Shown: positions 9,096 through 18,609 of the stretch, in pieces
Layout: the number at the start of each line of letters is the position of its first letter
How positions within the stretch are numbered: the stretch's first letter is position 1
Assembly: GCA_007618135.1 (NCBI GenBank)
Contig: PHFX01000150.1
Location: forward strand, 1 to 64,000
DNA: 64,000 nt
From: Candidatus Brocadia sp. WS118
GTDB lineage: Bacteria > Planctomycetota > Brocadiia > Brocadiales > Brocadiaceae
Direction of reading: 5' to 3'
Made by a program: the position numbers and the translations under genes
Notes under the pieces: model-generated
Told to the model about the DNA's origin: nothing
Databases searched by the model: none
Seen by the model: the letters and a program-made list of their open reading frames with translations, nothing else

Positions 9096-9302
9096 TTAAC
9101 TTACTGCCCGTATTTCTTCACTTGACAAGGTCTTTGCTGCGTAATCGAGAACTGCTAATATATCTTCCCGGGTAATCTCATACTCAGCCATAACTTCTTC
9201 GTAAGTCATCCCCCCTGCCAGTTTACCAAGTATTAGATCTACAGGAACATGGGTGCCAGTAATGACTGGTTTGCCAAACCGTACCTTTACAAGGTAAAAG
9301 AG
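9096..9302 (-). pseudogene. DUF433 antitoxin remnant lacking its start
   Basis: The minus-strand frame encodes KVRFGKPVITGTHVPVDLIL, GKLAGGMTYEEVMAEYEITR and EDILAVLDYAAKTLSSEEIR, an almost complete DUF433 domain. An in-frame TAG at 9303-9305 lies upstream and no ATG, GTG or TTG opens the frame before the domain, so the usual 10-15 N-terminal residues and the initiator are missing. The stop codon is one base from the ATG of the decayed DUF5615 gene. Both partners of the pair are therefore broken. Confidence 0.8.
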
Positions 9303-9368
9303 CTATGAAGCCATAGAAGGCACACTTCGCGCAAAATACGAAATTTACAAGACTTCAAACAAATTTTC

Positions 9369-10082
9369 TCAAGACCCCTGCGTTCTTACAAGCATATCGA
9401 CAATGAGCCTGAATTCGTCAGTGCTGAACCAGTCTTTTTGAAATTTTTGTCTGGCCAGCACACGCATATCTGCGACACAATCTTCCCAGCCCTTTCGGGA
9501 TTTTCGTTCTAAAAGTACCCTGCCCGCGTCGTGACATGCAAGGCATTTTTCTACCATGATCAGAGCTGCAATATCTTCGCGCATCATTTTTCCCCTTTCG
9601 ACAAGATACTCCGTGAGGACAGGAAGATCTTCATCCAGAAATAATTCAGGTGCATTTTCTCGCATCCGCAGGATCGTTTCCTGCCACTCTTCTCTTGTCT
9701 TGTTCTGTCTCAGTATCCTGTTCATCGTATGACACCTGGTACACCGGTCAATAAAAAGTACATGGACATCATCATATTTTTTTATTTGAGATGCTGCAAC
9801 TATCGTATCCTTTCTCCCATGAACGATTTCATCAACTATCTGATCTCCCTCTTTCGTGGTAATCCATGACGGGCTTTTTGCCATCATCCGGGCAACACAG
9901 ATTCGCCATTCACCTTCAGTTTTAGGCTCTGCGAATATCCGCTCCAGGGTATGACATTTTGAACATTTTTCTTCATATAAATATGCCGGCGCTTTATATT
10001 GGAATTTTTCCTGTGCCTCTTGTGTCTGTCCGTAAGCATTTAAAGAAACGATAAATCCTAAATATAAAAACCACTGTGCCAT
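9369..10082 (-). CDS. secreted triheme c-type cytochrome
   Basis: An electron carrier or haem protein exported across the membrane. The chosen start gives MAQWFLYLGFIVSLNAYGQ, a plausible signal peptide, and is preceded by AGGAAAG six bases upstream. The longer frame to 10148 adds 22 residues without signal character. The mature protein has three CxxCH haem-c motifs at Cys40-His44, Cys114-His118 and Cys180-His184. Each opens a repeated module of about 70 residues of the form CxxCHxxxRI or RV, then a W-containing helix. No distal ligand assignment is possible. It is unlinked to obvious respiratory genes. Its partner is unknown, but such small multihaem cytochromes are abundant in anammox and metal-reducing bacteria. 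Confidence 0.9.
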   Translation of the reverse strand: MAQWFLYLGFIVSLNAYGQTQEAQEKFQYKAPAYLYEEKCSKCHTLERIFAEPKTEGEWRICVARMMAKSPSWITTKEGDQIVDEIVHGRKDTIVAASQIKKYDDVHVLFIDRCTRCHTMNRILRQNKTREEWQETILRMRENAPELFLDEDLPVLTEYLVERGKMMREDIAALIMVEKCLACHDAGRVLLERKSRKGWEDCVADMRVLARQKFQKDWFSTDEFRLIVDMLVRTQGS

Positions 10083-10311
10083 AAAACACTTTCCTGAACG
10101 TTGAGAATATTTTTGATTTATTATATACCTGATGCAGCAAATCCGCAACTATATTGACCTATTTCTGTTACTTTGTTTTCAATGATTACTCTTGTTGGGA
10201 ATAATTTCTTTGAAAGATTTTAATGCTTGTTATCTCTTTAAAGAATTATGAAGCAGGGGTAAAAAGATTAGAAAAGAGTTAAAAACGTTTGAACATACTT
10301 ATAGATTTTTG

Positions 10312-12282
10312 TTATTGTTTTTCTGCATGTCCTTTTTGTTTGCGGATTAAATTGATTATTTCATGTGCATCATGATGGTTTGGATCCATAAATAAAACTC
10401 TTTTCGACGCATCGAGTGCCTTGTCAAATTGTTTGCTGTTAAAGTAAGCAGCCGCCAGGTTATAATATGCGTCCTTATAGCGATTATTATATTTGATTGC
10501 CTCCAGGCATTCATCTGCCGCCTTTTCATACAAGCCTTTTTTGATATACGTAGCACCAAGGTTGTTATGAGCATCAAAATAATCAGGCTTATCAGTAATG
10601 GCCTTTGTAAATTCACCTATCGCCAAATCTAAGAAACCCGATTTCGCATACAATACACCAAGATTATTATGAGCATAGGGATAATGCGGATTCAACTGTA
10701 ATGCCCTCTGATATTCGGAAAGGGCTTCATTGATCATGCCCTTTTTCCGGTATGTAACTCCGAGATTATTATGCGCGTCGATATACTTGTCATACAGTTG
10801 TAATGCATGTTTTAACTCAACAATTGCTTCATCGAATCTCCCTGCATCCCGGAACAAATTTCCCAGGTTATTATGGGACTTGAAACTATCCGGAGATATT
10901 TTTGCCGTGTTTGTCCATAACACTGTTTGATCAATCCAGATATAGTTTCTTCTCACTACCGTGATTGAAAATATTATTCCTACAAGAGTTACCATGGCGA
11001 CAGCTACCGTATTCCTTAAAAAGGCACGCTCTTTTCCGGCAACAATATTAACAAAGCTTGATGAATCATAGTGAGAGACATGCCCCCCTACTTTTCCCCT
11101 ATACTCCTTGATTCCTGCCCTCTGATTATCCGCGTGGCCATGGTCCATGCGATACGGCGACCTAAGCGATTTTCCAAAAAATCCGGAACTTTTATCATAT
11201 CCAGAAAGGTTTCCTGCTAACATACAAAATCCCAAGGCCGGCAGATAAAGGTATCTCTCCGCCATAATATTTTCAATGGGCACAATATTAAGTACCGGCA
11301 AGAGGCTGATAATGAACCATAGGAAAGAGAAAAAAGCGGTTTTCGAACAAGAATACATTCTCATAACTATAATGATAACGGATGAAAGCAAAAGAAACGA
11401 CAAGACGAAGGACATGTCTAAGAACGAATAGGAATGGGGCATGACATAATCGGCACAAAGGCTGAAAGGGAAAAAAAGGAGTTTCATATATGAAGCGAGC
11501 ACCTTGGTCATCGTCATATAGTTTACCAGGACGCTATCGCCCGGGTATGAAACATGGGATTCCGCGGGGTTATGCAGGATTACAAATCGTATTGCAAGAT
11601 ACAATATCGTTATGCAAATATAGCCTGAATAGTTGCAAAGCAATCTGTAGATATGGTTCCTTTTTTTTGCAAGAAGGATGTCATAAATAAAGATAAGGAA
11701 CGGCAAGGTAATCGTTATCTCTTTGGAGAACAGGCCAAAGAGGTAACATACAACAGAACAGAAATACGAGCGCGAGAACGGCAGTTCTTTTTTAGACGCG
11801 CTAAGGTACAGGAAGAAAGCCACGATAATGAACGCAGTTCCAAGTAAATCTTCCCGATAACTAACGGCATTTACTGCTTCAGAGAGAACAGGGTGGCAGG
11901 CAAACAAGATTGCTGCCAGAAAAGCAATAACTCGACCGTTAAATAACTGCATGGACAGGAAAAAGAGAAAAACGGCGTTAAAAGTATGTAAAATTGAGTT
12001 GGTGAGATGGAATCCCAATGGGTTCAGTTGCCATAGTGCATAGTCGATGAAATAGGATAAGGTAACAACCGGCCGATAGCTCAATTCTCCGGAATATTTG
12101 AAATACGCCCTGCTGAAGAGTGATGGAAGATTGGTCCACGTTTTTATGAAATAATTATTGACGATGGTGAACTCATCGTCATAGGCAAAGTGATTGGATA
12201 AAGAATTTAAATACACAAGTTGTGACGTAGCGGCAATGATTACCATGGGAAGAAAAAGATTTAAGCTTTTTATTAGTTTCAT
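10312..12282 (-). CDS. multi-pass membrane protein with C-terminal TPRs, TMTC/PMT-like
   Basis: The first 430 residues are a GT-C-like membrane domain. NHFAYDDEFTIVNNYFIKTW carries the acidic pair of the first extracytoplasmic loop. SYRPVVTLSYFIDYALWQLN and GFHLTNSILHTFNAVFLFFL are typical of TMTC-type O-mannosyltransferase relatives. Ten or more hydrophobic segments follow. From about residue 455 five to six tetratricopeptide repeats run to the C-terminus, several containing AHNNLG. The family is thought to glycosylate proteins or lipids from polyprenyl donors outside the membrane. The acceptor here is unknown. The 656-aa length is usual. No signs of transfer. Confidence 0.85.
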   Translation of the reverse strand: MKLIKSLNLFLPMVIIAATSQLVYLNSLSNHFAYDDEFTIVNNYFIKTWTNLPSLFSRAYFKYSGELSYRPVVTLSYFIDYALWQLNPLGFHLTNSILHTFNAVFLFFLSMQLFNGRVIAFLAAILFACHPVLSEAVNAVSYREDLLGTAFIIVAFFLYLSASKKELPFSRSYFCSVVCYLFGLFSKEITITLPFLIFIYDILLAKKRNHIYRLLCNYSGYICITILYLAIRFVILHNPAESHVSYPGDSVLVNYMTMTKVLASYMKLLFFPFSLCADYVMPHSYSFLDMSFVLSFLLLSSVIIIVMRMYSCSKTAFFSFLWFIISLLPVLNIVPIENIMAERYLYLPALGFCMLAGNLSGYDKSSGFFGKSLRSPYRMDHGHADNQRAGIKEYRGKVGGHVSHYDSSSFVNIVAGKERAFLRNTVAVAMVTLVGIIFSITVVRRNYIWIDQTVLWTNTAKISPDSFKSHNNLGNLFRDAGRFDEAIVELKHALQLYDKYIDAHNNLGVTYRKKGMINEALSEYQRALQLNPHYPYAHNNLGVLYAKSGFLDLAIGEFTKAITDKPDYFDAHNNLGATYIKKGLYEKAADECLEAIKYNNRYKDAYYNLAAAYFNSKQFDKALDASKRVLFMDPNHHDAHEIINLIRKQKGHAEKQ

Positions 12283-12365
12283 ACCGTCTTTTGCTGTCTG
12301 ATTGCGTCCGATGCTAAATCTGCGGCGACTTCTGGATAAGTAAAAAGGCGGGGGGTGTTAAAAAA

Positions 12366-13568
12366 TCATAGACGACCCAATTCTTCTGAAATAATGCTAT
12401 AAACGTGCCTGAGAGGGATTCCTTTTTCCTCAGCAATTCGTTTGCAATCTTCATATTCGGGAGAAATCGTTTTCAGACCGCCGTTAAACGTTCCAATCTT
12501 CACTCTGATTTTCCCCAAGGTACTATCAAGTTCTTTTATTTCCCGAACCAGTATTTTTCGAAGCACTTTATATTTCCTGATACCGAATGTCGTAGTTTCA
12601 TTGAATAAAACTACTTCAACTGAAGAGAGCTTGACTTCAGAGACGATGGCGCTGATGATAGTTCCCGGCCGCCCCTTTTTCATCTGGATTGACGTAAAAT
12701 AGACGTCCACTGCACCTGCCTCAAACAATTTATCCATAACGTAGCCCAATACCTCACCCGGCATATTATCGATATTTGTTTCAACGATCCACATTTCATC
12801 AGTTCCCTGGTCCGTCGTCTCTCCAATGAAGATGCGTAATAAATTGGGGATCTTTGGATTATCGTTACTTCCGGCGCCATAACCGATGTTGGTAACCTTC
12901 ATTTCCGGATTCGTATGCAATCCTTCCCCAAGAGTAGTTATTATTGCAGCACCCGTAGGTGTGGTTAATTCCTTTTCAATATTGACAGATTTTAACATCT
13001 GGTTCTTCAGAAGTTCTGCTGTCGCAGGGGGAGGAACCGGAAATGAGCCATGCTCGCATGTTGTGTATCCAGAACCTGTAGGGACAGGTGAAAAATATAT
13101 CTTTTCAATTCCCAAATGCTTGATTGCAATCACGGAACCAACGATATCAATTATTGAGTCAATCGCTCCAACTTCGTGAAAATGGACTTCTTCGACCGTA
13201 GTATTATGGACTTTTGCTTCGACCGTTGCGAGCCTTTGAAAAATTTTCATGCTGTCTTCCTTTACGGCATGATGAAGGGTGCTTTTTTCTATGATTGCCT
13301 GAATGTCGGAAAGCCGTAAGTGGGTATGGTGCCGGTGGTCATGGTGAAGTGTGTTTGCGCGGGTATCCGGCGAAGATACTATTACATAAACTTTGGTGCC
13401 GCTTATCCCTGCGCGTTTTACCTTCTCTACTGATAATGTATAACCATGGAGGTGCAGTCGTGCAAGTTGCTCCTGTAAGAGGGTGAAATCAAGCCCGGCA
13501 TCAACAAAAGCCCCAAGCGTCATATCTCCGCTGATGCCGGAAAAACAATCAAAATAGGCAATTTTCAT
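12366..13568 (-). CDS. larC: nickel-pincer cofactor biosynthesis protein LarC
   Basis: The DUF111 family. LarC inserts nickel into the pyridinium bis-thiocarboxylate precursor in a CTP-dependent step, giving the nickel-pincer nucleotide used by lactate racemase and relatives. The N-terminus KIAYFDCFSGISGDMTLGAF is diagnostic. A histidine-rich stretch HHDHRHHTHLR lies near residue 74. EEVHFHEVGAIDSIIDIVG near 124 and VPVPPPATAELL are also family-typical. The C-terminal CTP-related domain is in the same frame (400 aa), unlike the lactobacilli where a frameshift joins two parts. larB, larE and larA are not in the window. A trailing T-rich segment separates it from the TPR gene. Confidence 0.93.
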   Translation of the reverse strand: MKIAYFDCFSGISGDMTLGAFVDAGLDFTLLQEQLARLHLHGYTLSVEKVKRAGISGTKVYVIVSSPDTRANTLHHDHRHHTHLRLSDIQAIIEKSTLHHAVKEDSMKIFQRLATVEAKVHNTTVEEVHFHEVGAIDSIIDIVGSVIAIKHLGIEKIYFSPVPTGSGYTTCEHGSFPVPPPATAELLKNQMLKSVNIEKELTTPTGAAIITTLGEGLHTNPEMKVTNIGYGAGSNDNPKIPNLLRIFIGETTDQGTDEMWIVETNIDNMPGEVLGYVMDKLFEAGAVDVYFTSIQMKKGRPGTIISAIVSEVKLSSVEVVLFNETTTFGIRKYKVLRKILVREIKELDSTLGKIRVKIGTFNGGLKTISPEYEDCKRIAEEKGIPLRHVYSIISEELGRL

Positions 13569-13672
13569 TCAAACTCTTTTCATTAGATAGAGGATGTTTA
13601 AAATCAACACGCTAGAATTTCAGATGCTAGCACACGTTTTATCGTGAGTCAATGAAAAACAGTCCATTTTCA

Positions 13673-13700
13673 TTGACTTATCCACATTCACCTATATAAT
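13673..13700 (+). promoter_or_regulatory. sigma-70-type promoter of nadD
   Basis: TTGACT at 13673-13678 and a perfect TATAAT at 13695-13700 are separated by 16 bp. The nadD ATG is 48 bp downstream. The divergent larC gene begins on the other side. Confidence 0.75.
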
Positions 13701-13748
13701 GCAATTTCAAGCGGTACTTTTTATTTTGTCTCATAACACGGGATTTTT

Positions 13749-14393
13749 ATGAATATTGGTGTATTCGGCGGATCGTTTAATCCGGTTCATATCGGGCATC
13801 TTATTGTTGCCGAAGAGGTTTATCAGCAACGGCGGTTATCGAAGGTTATATTTATTCCAACAGGAATATCCCCTCATAAGGAAGAAAGGGACTTGCTCGA
13901 TTCTTTTCACCGGTATCAGATGGTGAAGTATGCGATAAAAGACAACGAACATTTTGAGACATCTGATTTGGAAATTAAACGGACTGGGAAATCATACACC
14001 ATCGATACCATTCGTGCTTTAAAAGAGATGTATGGAAAAAATCACAATTTGTTTCTGATCATGGGCACAGATATGATCAGCGAAATAAGTACCTGGAAAG
14101 ACATTAACCTGCTTTCCGGGATGTGTCAATTTGCAGTTGTCAACCGGTTTCCGATTGCAACAAACGGGAGTCATTCCCAATTCTCTTTTACCAACGGGAA
14201 TCTCCGCGGAATTGAGGTACTTTCCCGTGAGAAAAAAGCAGAGATTGAGCAATTAAAAGTTACGATACCGCACATTGGTATTTCATCAACGGAAATCAGA
14301 GAAAGGCTGCAAAGCGGGCGTAGCATACGGTATTTAGTTCCACACTGTGTGGAAGAGTATATCAAGACGCACAAGGTATATGTGAAAACGTAA
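13749..14393 (+). CDS. nadD: nicotinate-nucleotide adenylyltransferase
   Basis: Transfers AMP from ATP to nicotinate mononucleotide to form deamido-NAD in NAD synthesis. The N-terminus NIGVFGGSFNPVHIGHLIVA holds the GSFxPxHxGH nucleotidyltransferase motif. IFIPTGISPHKEE near residue 36 and IGISSTEIRERLQSGRSIRY near the end (the ISSTxIR motif) complete the active site. 214 aa is normal. A strong promoter lies just upstream. The gene heads a short plus-strand run with a secreted protein 47 bp behind it. Confidence 0.97.
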   Translation: MNIGVFGGSFNPVHIGHLIVAEEVYQQRRLSKVIFIPTGISPHKEERDLLDSFHRYQMVKYAIKDNEHFETSDLEIKRTGKSYTIDTIRALKEMYGKNHNLFLIMGTDMISEISTWKDINLLSGMCQFAVVNRFPIATNGSHSQFSFTNGNLRGIEVLSREKKAEIEQLKVTIPHIGISSTEIRERLQSGRSIRYLVPHCVEEYIKTHKVYVKT

Positions 14394-14440
14394 CCGGGAA
14401 AGTCGAATACATCAGAGAGACCTTACGATGAGGGTATAAC

Positions 14441-14956
14441 ATGGCATATACTCAATATATCCTGGCGGTATATTTGCTTTTTTCAGTAAATACGGTGGTC
14501 CTTGCACAGGGCAACATTGTAGATTACTTTTTAAAAGACCCGACGGCCTGGGATGACACAAAAAAAATCATTCATAAAACTCCGACACGTGTCGTCATCA
14601 CCGATGGTTGTCAGGATCTGGGATTTAATCTTGCAGAATTAACGAAGGGCGATGAAGTCGCCTTGATTTTTATAGACACACAAAAGTCTGAAAAGTTAAA
14701 ACACATGGGATTCTGTAATGCAGGGGATAAGCTGCTGCCTGGCTTAAATAGGGTTGTATCGGTCTTAACCAGGAATTCTGGTGACCGTACCCAGTTTCAT
14801 TATAAATTTATACTCCAAAGGAATATCAATAACGTACCCATTTCAGTTTATCATAATGGCAATGCTGTTCTGGAAAGCAGGTATGATGGGAGTCAACCGG
14901 TAAAAGACATTTCCAATTTATCGGGAATTGAGCTTTGCGAGATTGAAATTCGTTAG
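14441..14956 (+). CDS. secreted protein of unknown function, 171 aa
   Basis: Residues 1-22 (AYTQYILAVYLLFSVNTVVLA) look like a cleavable signal peptide, with a likely cut after VLA. The mature part has about 149 residues and no motif I recognise. Two cysteines (in DGCQDLG and GFCNAGD) could form one disulphide; another Cys lies near the end. Predicted strands dominate. It follows nadD by 47 bp on the same strand and may be co-transcribed. Function unknown. Confidence 0.75.
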   Translation: MAYTQYILAVYLLFSVNTVVLAQGNIVDYFLKDPTAWDDTKKIIHKTPTRVVITDGCQDLGFNLAELTKGDEVALIFIDTQKSEKLKHMGFCNAGDKLLPGLNRVVSVLTRNSGDRTQFHYKFILQRNINNVPISVYHNGNAVLESRYDGSQPVKDISNLSGIELCEIEIR

Positions 14957-15066
14957 ATGACTTGTATCTGCTATAAGCCGTAATTATTTGTCATTGAACC
15001 TTAATCTACTTGCTGACTGTTTTTATGTGACTTCAAAGGTATTTCTATACTCAATGTCTTTAGATT

Positions 15067-15450
15067 ATGAGGAAACCGGAGGCTGTGGTGCTTATTTATG
15101 ACGACAAGTGCAGCTTATGCCGCGGATGCAGAAGATGGATTGAGTTGCACGCTATCCGAAGTGATGCCTTCGAGTTTATTCCCTGTCAGTCAGAAGAACG
15201 AAGGCGCAGATTCCCGGAAATGAGTGATGAGACTTGTGGACAATCCTTTCAATTAGTGCTTTCCTACAAACAGATTCTTGCCGGCGATAAAGCATTGCCG
15301 GAAATACTCATCCGGTTAAAAGGATTCCGGTGGTTAAACCCTTTATTCAAACTACCCATAAGTAAAAATTGTTTGTATGCAGCCTACCGATGGATTTCCA
15401 ATAACAGATACATTATCTCACAGACCATAAAACCTCTCATTCAGGAATAA
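15067..15450 (+). CDS. DCC-family (DUF393) thiol-disulphide oxidoreductase-like protein
   Basis: A small thioredoxin-related family. The defining block is LIYDDKCSLCRGCRRWIELH at residues 9-28, with the D-x-x-C-x-x-C motif at Cys15 and Cys18. A third Cys follows at 21. Downstream come DKALPEILIRL and LPISKNCLYAAYRWISNNRY, typical of the C-terminal part. 127 aa is a normal length. The redox partner is unknown. The gene stands alone between a secreted protein and a small membrane protein. Confidence 0.85.
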   Translation: MRKPEAVVLIYDDKCSLCRGCRRWIELHAIRSDAFEFIPCQSEERRRRFPEMSDETCGQSFQLVLSYKQILAGDKALPEILIRLKGFRWLNPLFKLPISKNCLYAAYRWISNNRYIISQTIKPLIQE

Positions 15451-15734
15451 CGCCACTAACCTTGGGTACGTGTCAAATCATCCATGATAAGATTTAGCCC
15501 CTAATTGATCGGTATCAGCAACATCTCCCCGGAATATTTATCCAAAAGCATTTCGCAACATCCTCTTTTATACGGGAAAAGTAACTGCTACTTTAATCGT
15601 ATAATATTGTATTAAAAAATGCCGATATATATACAATCGTTTTTCCATCCTTAGTCCTTGCAGACCGCCAAGATTGAGGATATGATTTCCTCCCACGTCT
15701 TGGAAGTCAAAAACTAAATAAAGGGGGTTATACC

Positions 15735-15926
15735 ATGAGAATCGCTTTGTACATAATAGATACCCTGGTGCTCTTACTGGGTGCCGGAAGAAAAAGGGCT
15801 AAAAGTTCATTCCATGAAATTGACGCATTTACCTTCTTCTTAATAACCATAATCCTTATGTGCAGCATAATGATTGGTGAATCTATAAATTCCATAAAAC
15901 GGGAATTTAGAATTAAGCCAAAATAA
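15735..15926 (+). CDS. 63-aa small membrane protein
   Basis: A short frame with a very good ribosome site (AAAGGGGG eight bases before the ATG), which is why I prefer it over the overlapping minus-strand frame. It has two hydrophobic segments, at about residues 3-17 and 29-46, separated by a basic loop, and a basic tail. No family recognised. It lies about 100 bp before the HDOD-GGDEF gene on the same strand and could share its transcript. Confidence 0.55.
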   Translation: MRIALYIIDTLVLLLGAGRKRAKSSFHEIDAFTFFLITIILMCSIMIGESINSIKREFRIKPK

Positions 15927-16029
15927 CTATGGATTGATACCTGTAGACTAAACAATACAAACCTCATGTTATTCAGGAAGATAGTAAACAAAATAGCCCT
16001 ATATTCAGTTTGAAAAAAGCATCATAACT

Positions 16030-17571
16030 ATGAAAAAAGAAGCTCTAAAGGTTGTTGTTGAATCAGAATCGCTGCCTACCCTACCAACCGTTGCATGCAA
16101 ACTCATCTCAATCTCTTCTCAGGAAGAAATAGGAATGAAGGAAATTGCAACCCTTGTCTCGAAAGATGCATCCCTGTCTGCAAAGGTATTGAAAATAGCC
16201 AATTCAGCCCTTTATAATTTCCCTGTAAAAATAAGCAATGTACATCAAGCTGCTTCAAGAATAGGATTAAATGCGATCCGGAGCCTAGTACTTTCATTTT
16301 CATTTTTGTCAATTAAGTCAAAAAACAACGAGAATGTTTTCGATTATGAGAAGTTTTGGGAAAAATCCCTTTCAAACGCAGTTGCAGCAAGGCTTGTCAT
16401 GAATGAGGTTAGCAAATCTAACGGGGAAGAGATTTTCATTGCCGGGCTCTTGCAGGACATAGGAGAACTAATTATGGCCGGATGCTTCCCACAGCAGTAT
16501 GCACAACTATTGCTGGAAACGTCCGGTGGCGAAAAAGACACTATTGAAATGGAAGAACAAATTCTTGGGGCAGACCATACGTCCATTGGATACGAAGTTG
16601 CTAAAAAGTGGGGATTTCCTCAGGAGTTACTAATTCCTATTCTCTATCATCATTGTCCGCAAAACTATAAGGATGCCGGCAGCAAGCTCAAGCTCTCTGT
16701 CAACGTCGTTTATTTATCAGGAATCGTTACGAATATTCTTTACTCAAATAAACCTCAGAAATATCATCAAAAATTCCTCGATGAATCTCGGTCGATGTTC
16801 GGCTTTGATGACAAAATCTATAGCAGGATACTGGATCATGTTGTTGAAGAAATAAACCAGACTGCAGGGCTCTTTGACCTTCATGTCAAAAATCACAAGC
16901 CAATTGAGGATATCCTGCAAGAGGCCAATGCGTCTCTCAGCAGTATAAACTTAACATACGATCAAATGAACCGGGAACTTAAAGACGCCAAGGTCCAATT
17001 GCAAAAGATTACCAAAGAACTTGAAGAAAAAAATAAGCATCTCGAAAGACTTGCACAACTGGATAGCTTAACGGAAGTATATAATCATGGTTTTTTTCAA
17101 AAAATGCTTCAAAATCAAGCTAGCTTAGCAACCCGTAAAATATCACCTCTTAGTTTAATTATGATAGATGTTGATCATTTCAAAAATTTCAACGATAATT
17201 ACGGGCATCAGGTTGGTGATGCGATTTTAAAGGAATTATGCACGTTAATGAAAAAATCGCTCAGAGAATATGATATGATTTTCCGGTACGGCGGTGAAGA
17301 ATTTGCTATTATGCTTGTTGATACGGATGACCGCGATGCCCGAATTGTTGCTGAACGATTACGAGAATCTATTGCCATGCATACCTTTATCGTTCAGAGC
17401 AAAAACCATAACGTAACCGCAAGTCTTGGCGTGGCAGAAATAATGCCAGCGCTCGATGATTTTACCAATAAAGATCTTATTGTCTTTGCGGATGCAGCCC
17501 TTTTGGAATCCAAGAAGAAAGGCCGTAACAGAGTTACGGTGTACGAACAGAAAAAATGTTTTCTAACTTAG
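16030..17571 (+). CDS. HDOD-domain diguanylate cyclase
   Basis: A signalling protein that joins an N-terminal HDOD domain (residues 10-215; SLPTLPTVACKLISISSQEE and IFIAGLLQDIGELIMAGCFP) to a coiled coil at about 300-345 and a C-terminal GGDEF domain. The active loop reads RYGGEEF, a functional GGEEF variant. An RxxD inhibition site (REYD) sits five residues before it, so c-di-GMP product inhibition is likely. HDOD domains usually act as protein-interaction modules. With the HD-GYP regulator at 22.0 kb and the putative c-di-GMP riboswitch at 3.8 kb, the window holds makers, breakers and readers of this messenger. Confidence 0.93.
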   Translation: MKKEALKVVVESESLPTLPTVACKLISISSQEEIGMKEIATLVSKDASLSAKVLKIANSALYNFPVKISNVHQAASRIGLNAIRSLVLSFSFLSIKSKNNENVFDYEKFWEKSLSNAVAARLVMNEVSKSNGEEIFIAGLLQDIGELIMAGCFPQQYAQLLLETSGGEKDTIEMEEQILGADHTSIGYEVAKKWGFPQELLIPILYHHCPQNYKDAGSKLKLSVNVVYLSGIVTNILYSNKPQKYHQKFLDESRSMFGFDDKIYSRILDHVVEEINQTAGLFDLHVKNHKPIEDILQEANASLSSINLTYDQMNRELKDAKVQLQKITKELEEKNKHLERLAQLDSLTEVYNHGFFQKMLQNQASLATRKISPLSLIMIDVDHFKNFNDNYGHQVGDAILKELCTLMKKSLREYDMIFRYGGEEFAIMLVDTDDRDARIVAERLRESIAMHTFIVQSKNHNVTASLGVAEIMPALDDFTNKDLIVFADAALLESKKKGRNRVTVYEQKKCFLT

Positions 17572-17635
17572 CCTCTTTGACAGAGCGGGATAAATTCCTT
17601 TGCTTGAGATCATTTAGAAATTCTGCCACGCATAT

Positions 17636-18565
17636 CTATTCCAATACTTTCCTTACAAATCCCCCCTGCGCATCGAGTCTTTTTTTTGCCTCCGGGTAAT
17701 CAATACCAAGTTTCTGCATGACTATGGCAACCTTTGCATTGCCGAATGCGGCTTCTAGCAATTTTTTTGCATCTTCACGGTTGACGCCGGTTACCGTCAT
17801 AATGATGCGCTCTGCGCGGTCTGTAAGCTTTGCATTTGTTGCTCTGAGATCTACCATAAGGTTCTCGTAGACCTTGCCGATCTTAATCATCGTAGCGGTG
17901 GTCAGCATGTTTAATATGAGCTTAGTAGCTGTGCCAGCCTTCATACGGGTAGATCCTGTTATGACTTCAGGACCGGTGATTGGCCTGATGATAATGTCAA
18001 CGTCAAAATGAGGTGTGGTTTCTTTATTGCAGCAAAGGAAAATTGTTTTCGCATTGCGCTTTTTCGCCTCAAAAAGGGCTCCCATAACATAGGGAGTTGT
18101 GCCTCCCGTGGTTATGCCCACAACGACGTCCCTGTGGTTCACCTCTTTTTGCTGGATGTCCTTTGCACCATTCTCCGGGAAATCTTCTGCTCCTTCTATG
18201 GATTGAAATACTGCCCTCTCACCGCCGGCGATGATTCCCATAATGATACCGGGATCGGAACCATACGTAGGGGGGCATTCTGATGCATCGAGAATGCCCA
18301 ATCTTCCACTGGTTCCAGCGCCAACATACATAAGCCGACCACCATCTTTAAAGGCAGTCACAATAAGATCGACTGCCTTAGCAATATGTTCTCGTTCTTT
18401 ATGAACAGCGGTAAAGACTCTCGCATCTTCAGCGTTAATGGCATCAATAATCTCCAGGGTGGTTTTACAGTCGATATTGAGGGTGCGCGGATTGCGCTGT
18501 TCGGTAAGTAATTGAGAACGGTCTTTCATCTCCATAATAAGCGTGAATGTTATCATTGTCTCCAA
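17636..18565 (-). CDS. murQ: N-acetylmuramic acid 6-phosphate etherase
   Basis: Cleaves the lactyl ether of MurNAc-6-P to give GlcNAc-6-P in peptidoglycan recycling. The SIS sugar-binding domain shows LMYVGAGTSGRLGILDASEC and TGGTTPYVMGA. The family signature ITGPEVITGSTRMKAGTATK lies near residue 200. The C-terminal helical part ends with NAKVAIVMQKLG. 309 aa is usual. The start could be Met11 or Met13; the annotated one has GGAG a few bases before Met4. In a planctomycete this gene, with murD at the right edge, argues for a peptidoglycan wall that is made and recycled. Confidence 0.95.
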   Translation of the reverse strand: METMITFTLIMEMKDRSQLLTEQRNPRTLNIDCKTTLEIIDAINAEDARVFTAVHKEREHIAKAVDLIVTAFKDGGRLMYVGAGTSGRLGILDASECPPTYGSDPGIIMGIIAGGERAVFQSIEGAEDFPENGAKDIQQKEVNHRDVVVGITTGGTTPYVMGALFEAKKRNAKTIFLCCNKETTPHFDVDIIIRPITGPEVITGSTRMKAGTATKLILNMLTTATMIKIGKVYENLMVDLRATNAKLTDRAERIIMTVTGVNREDAKKLLEAAFGNAKVAIVMQKLGIDYPEAKKRLDAQGGFVRKVLE

Positions 18566-18609
18566 AAGTTGTCAAAGAATATTTGCTCTGAATATTTACA
18601 AAGAAATGG

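Noticed and set aside
15728-15991. 87-aa minus-strand frame
   Set aside because: Overlaps the 63-aa plus-strand frame that has a strong ribosome site.
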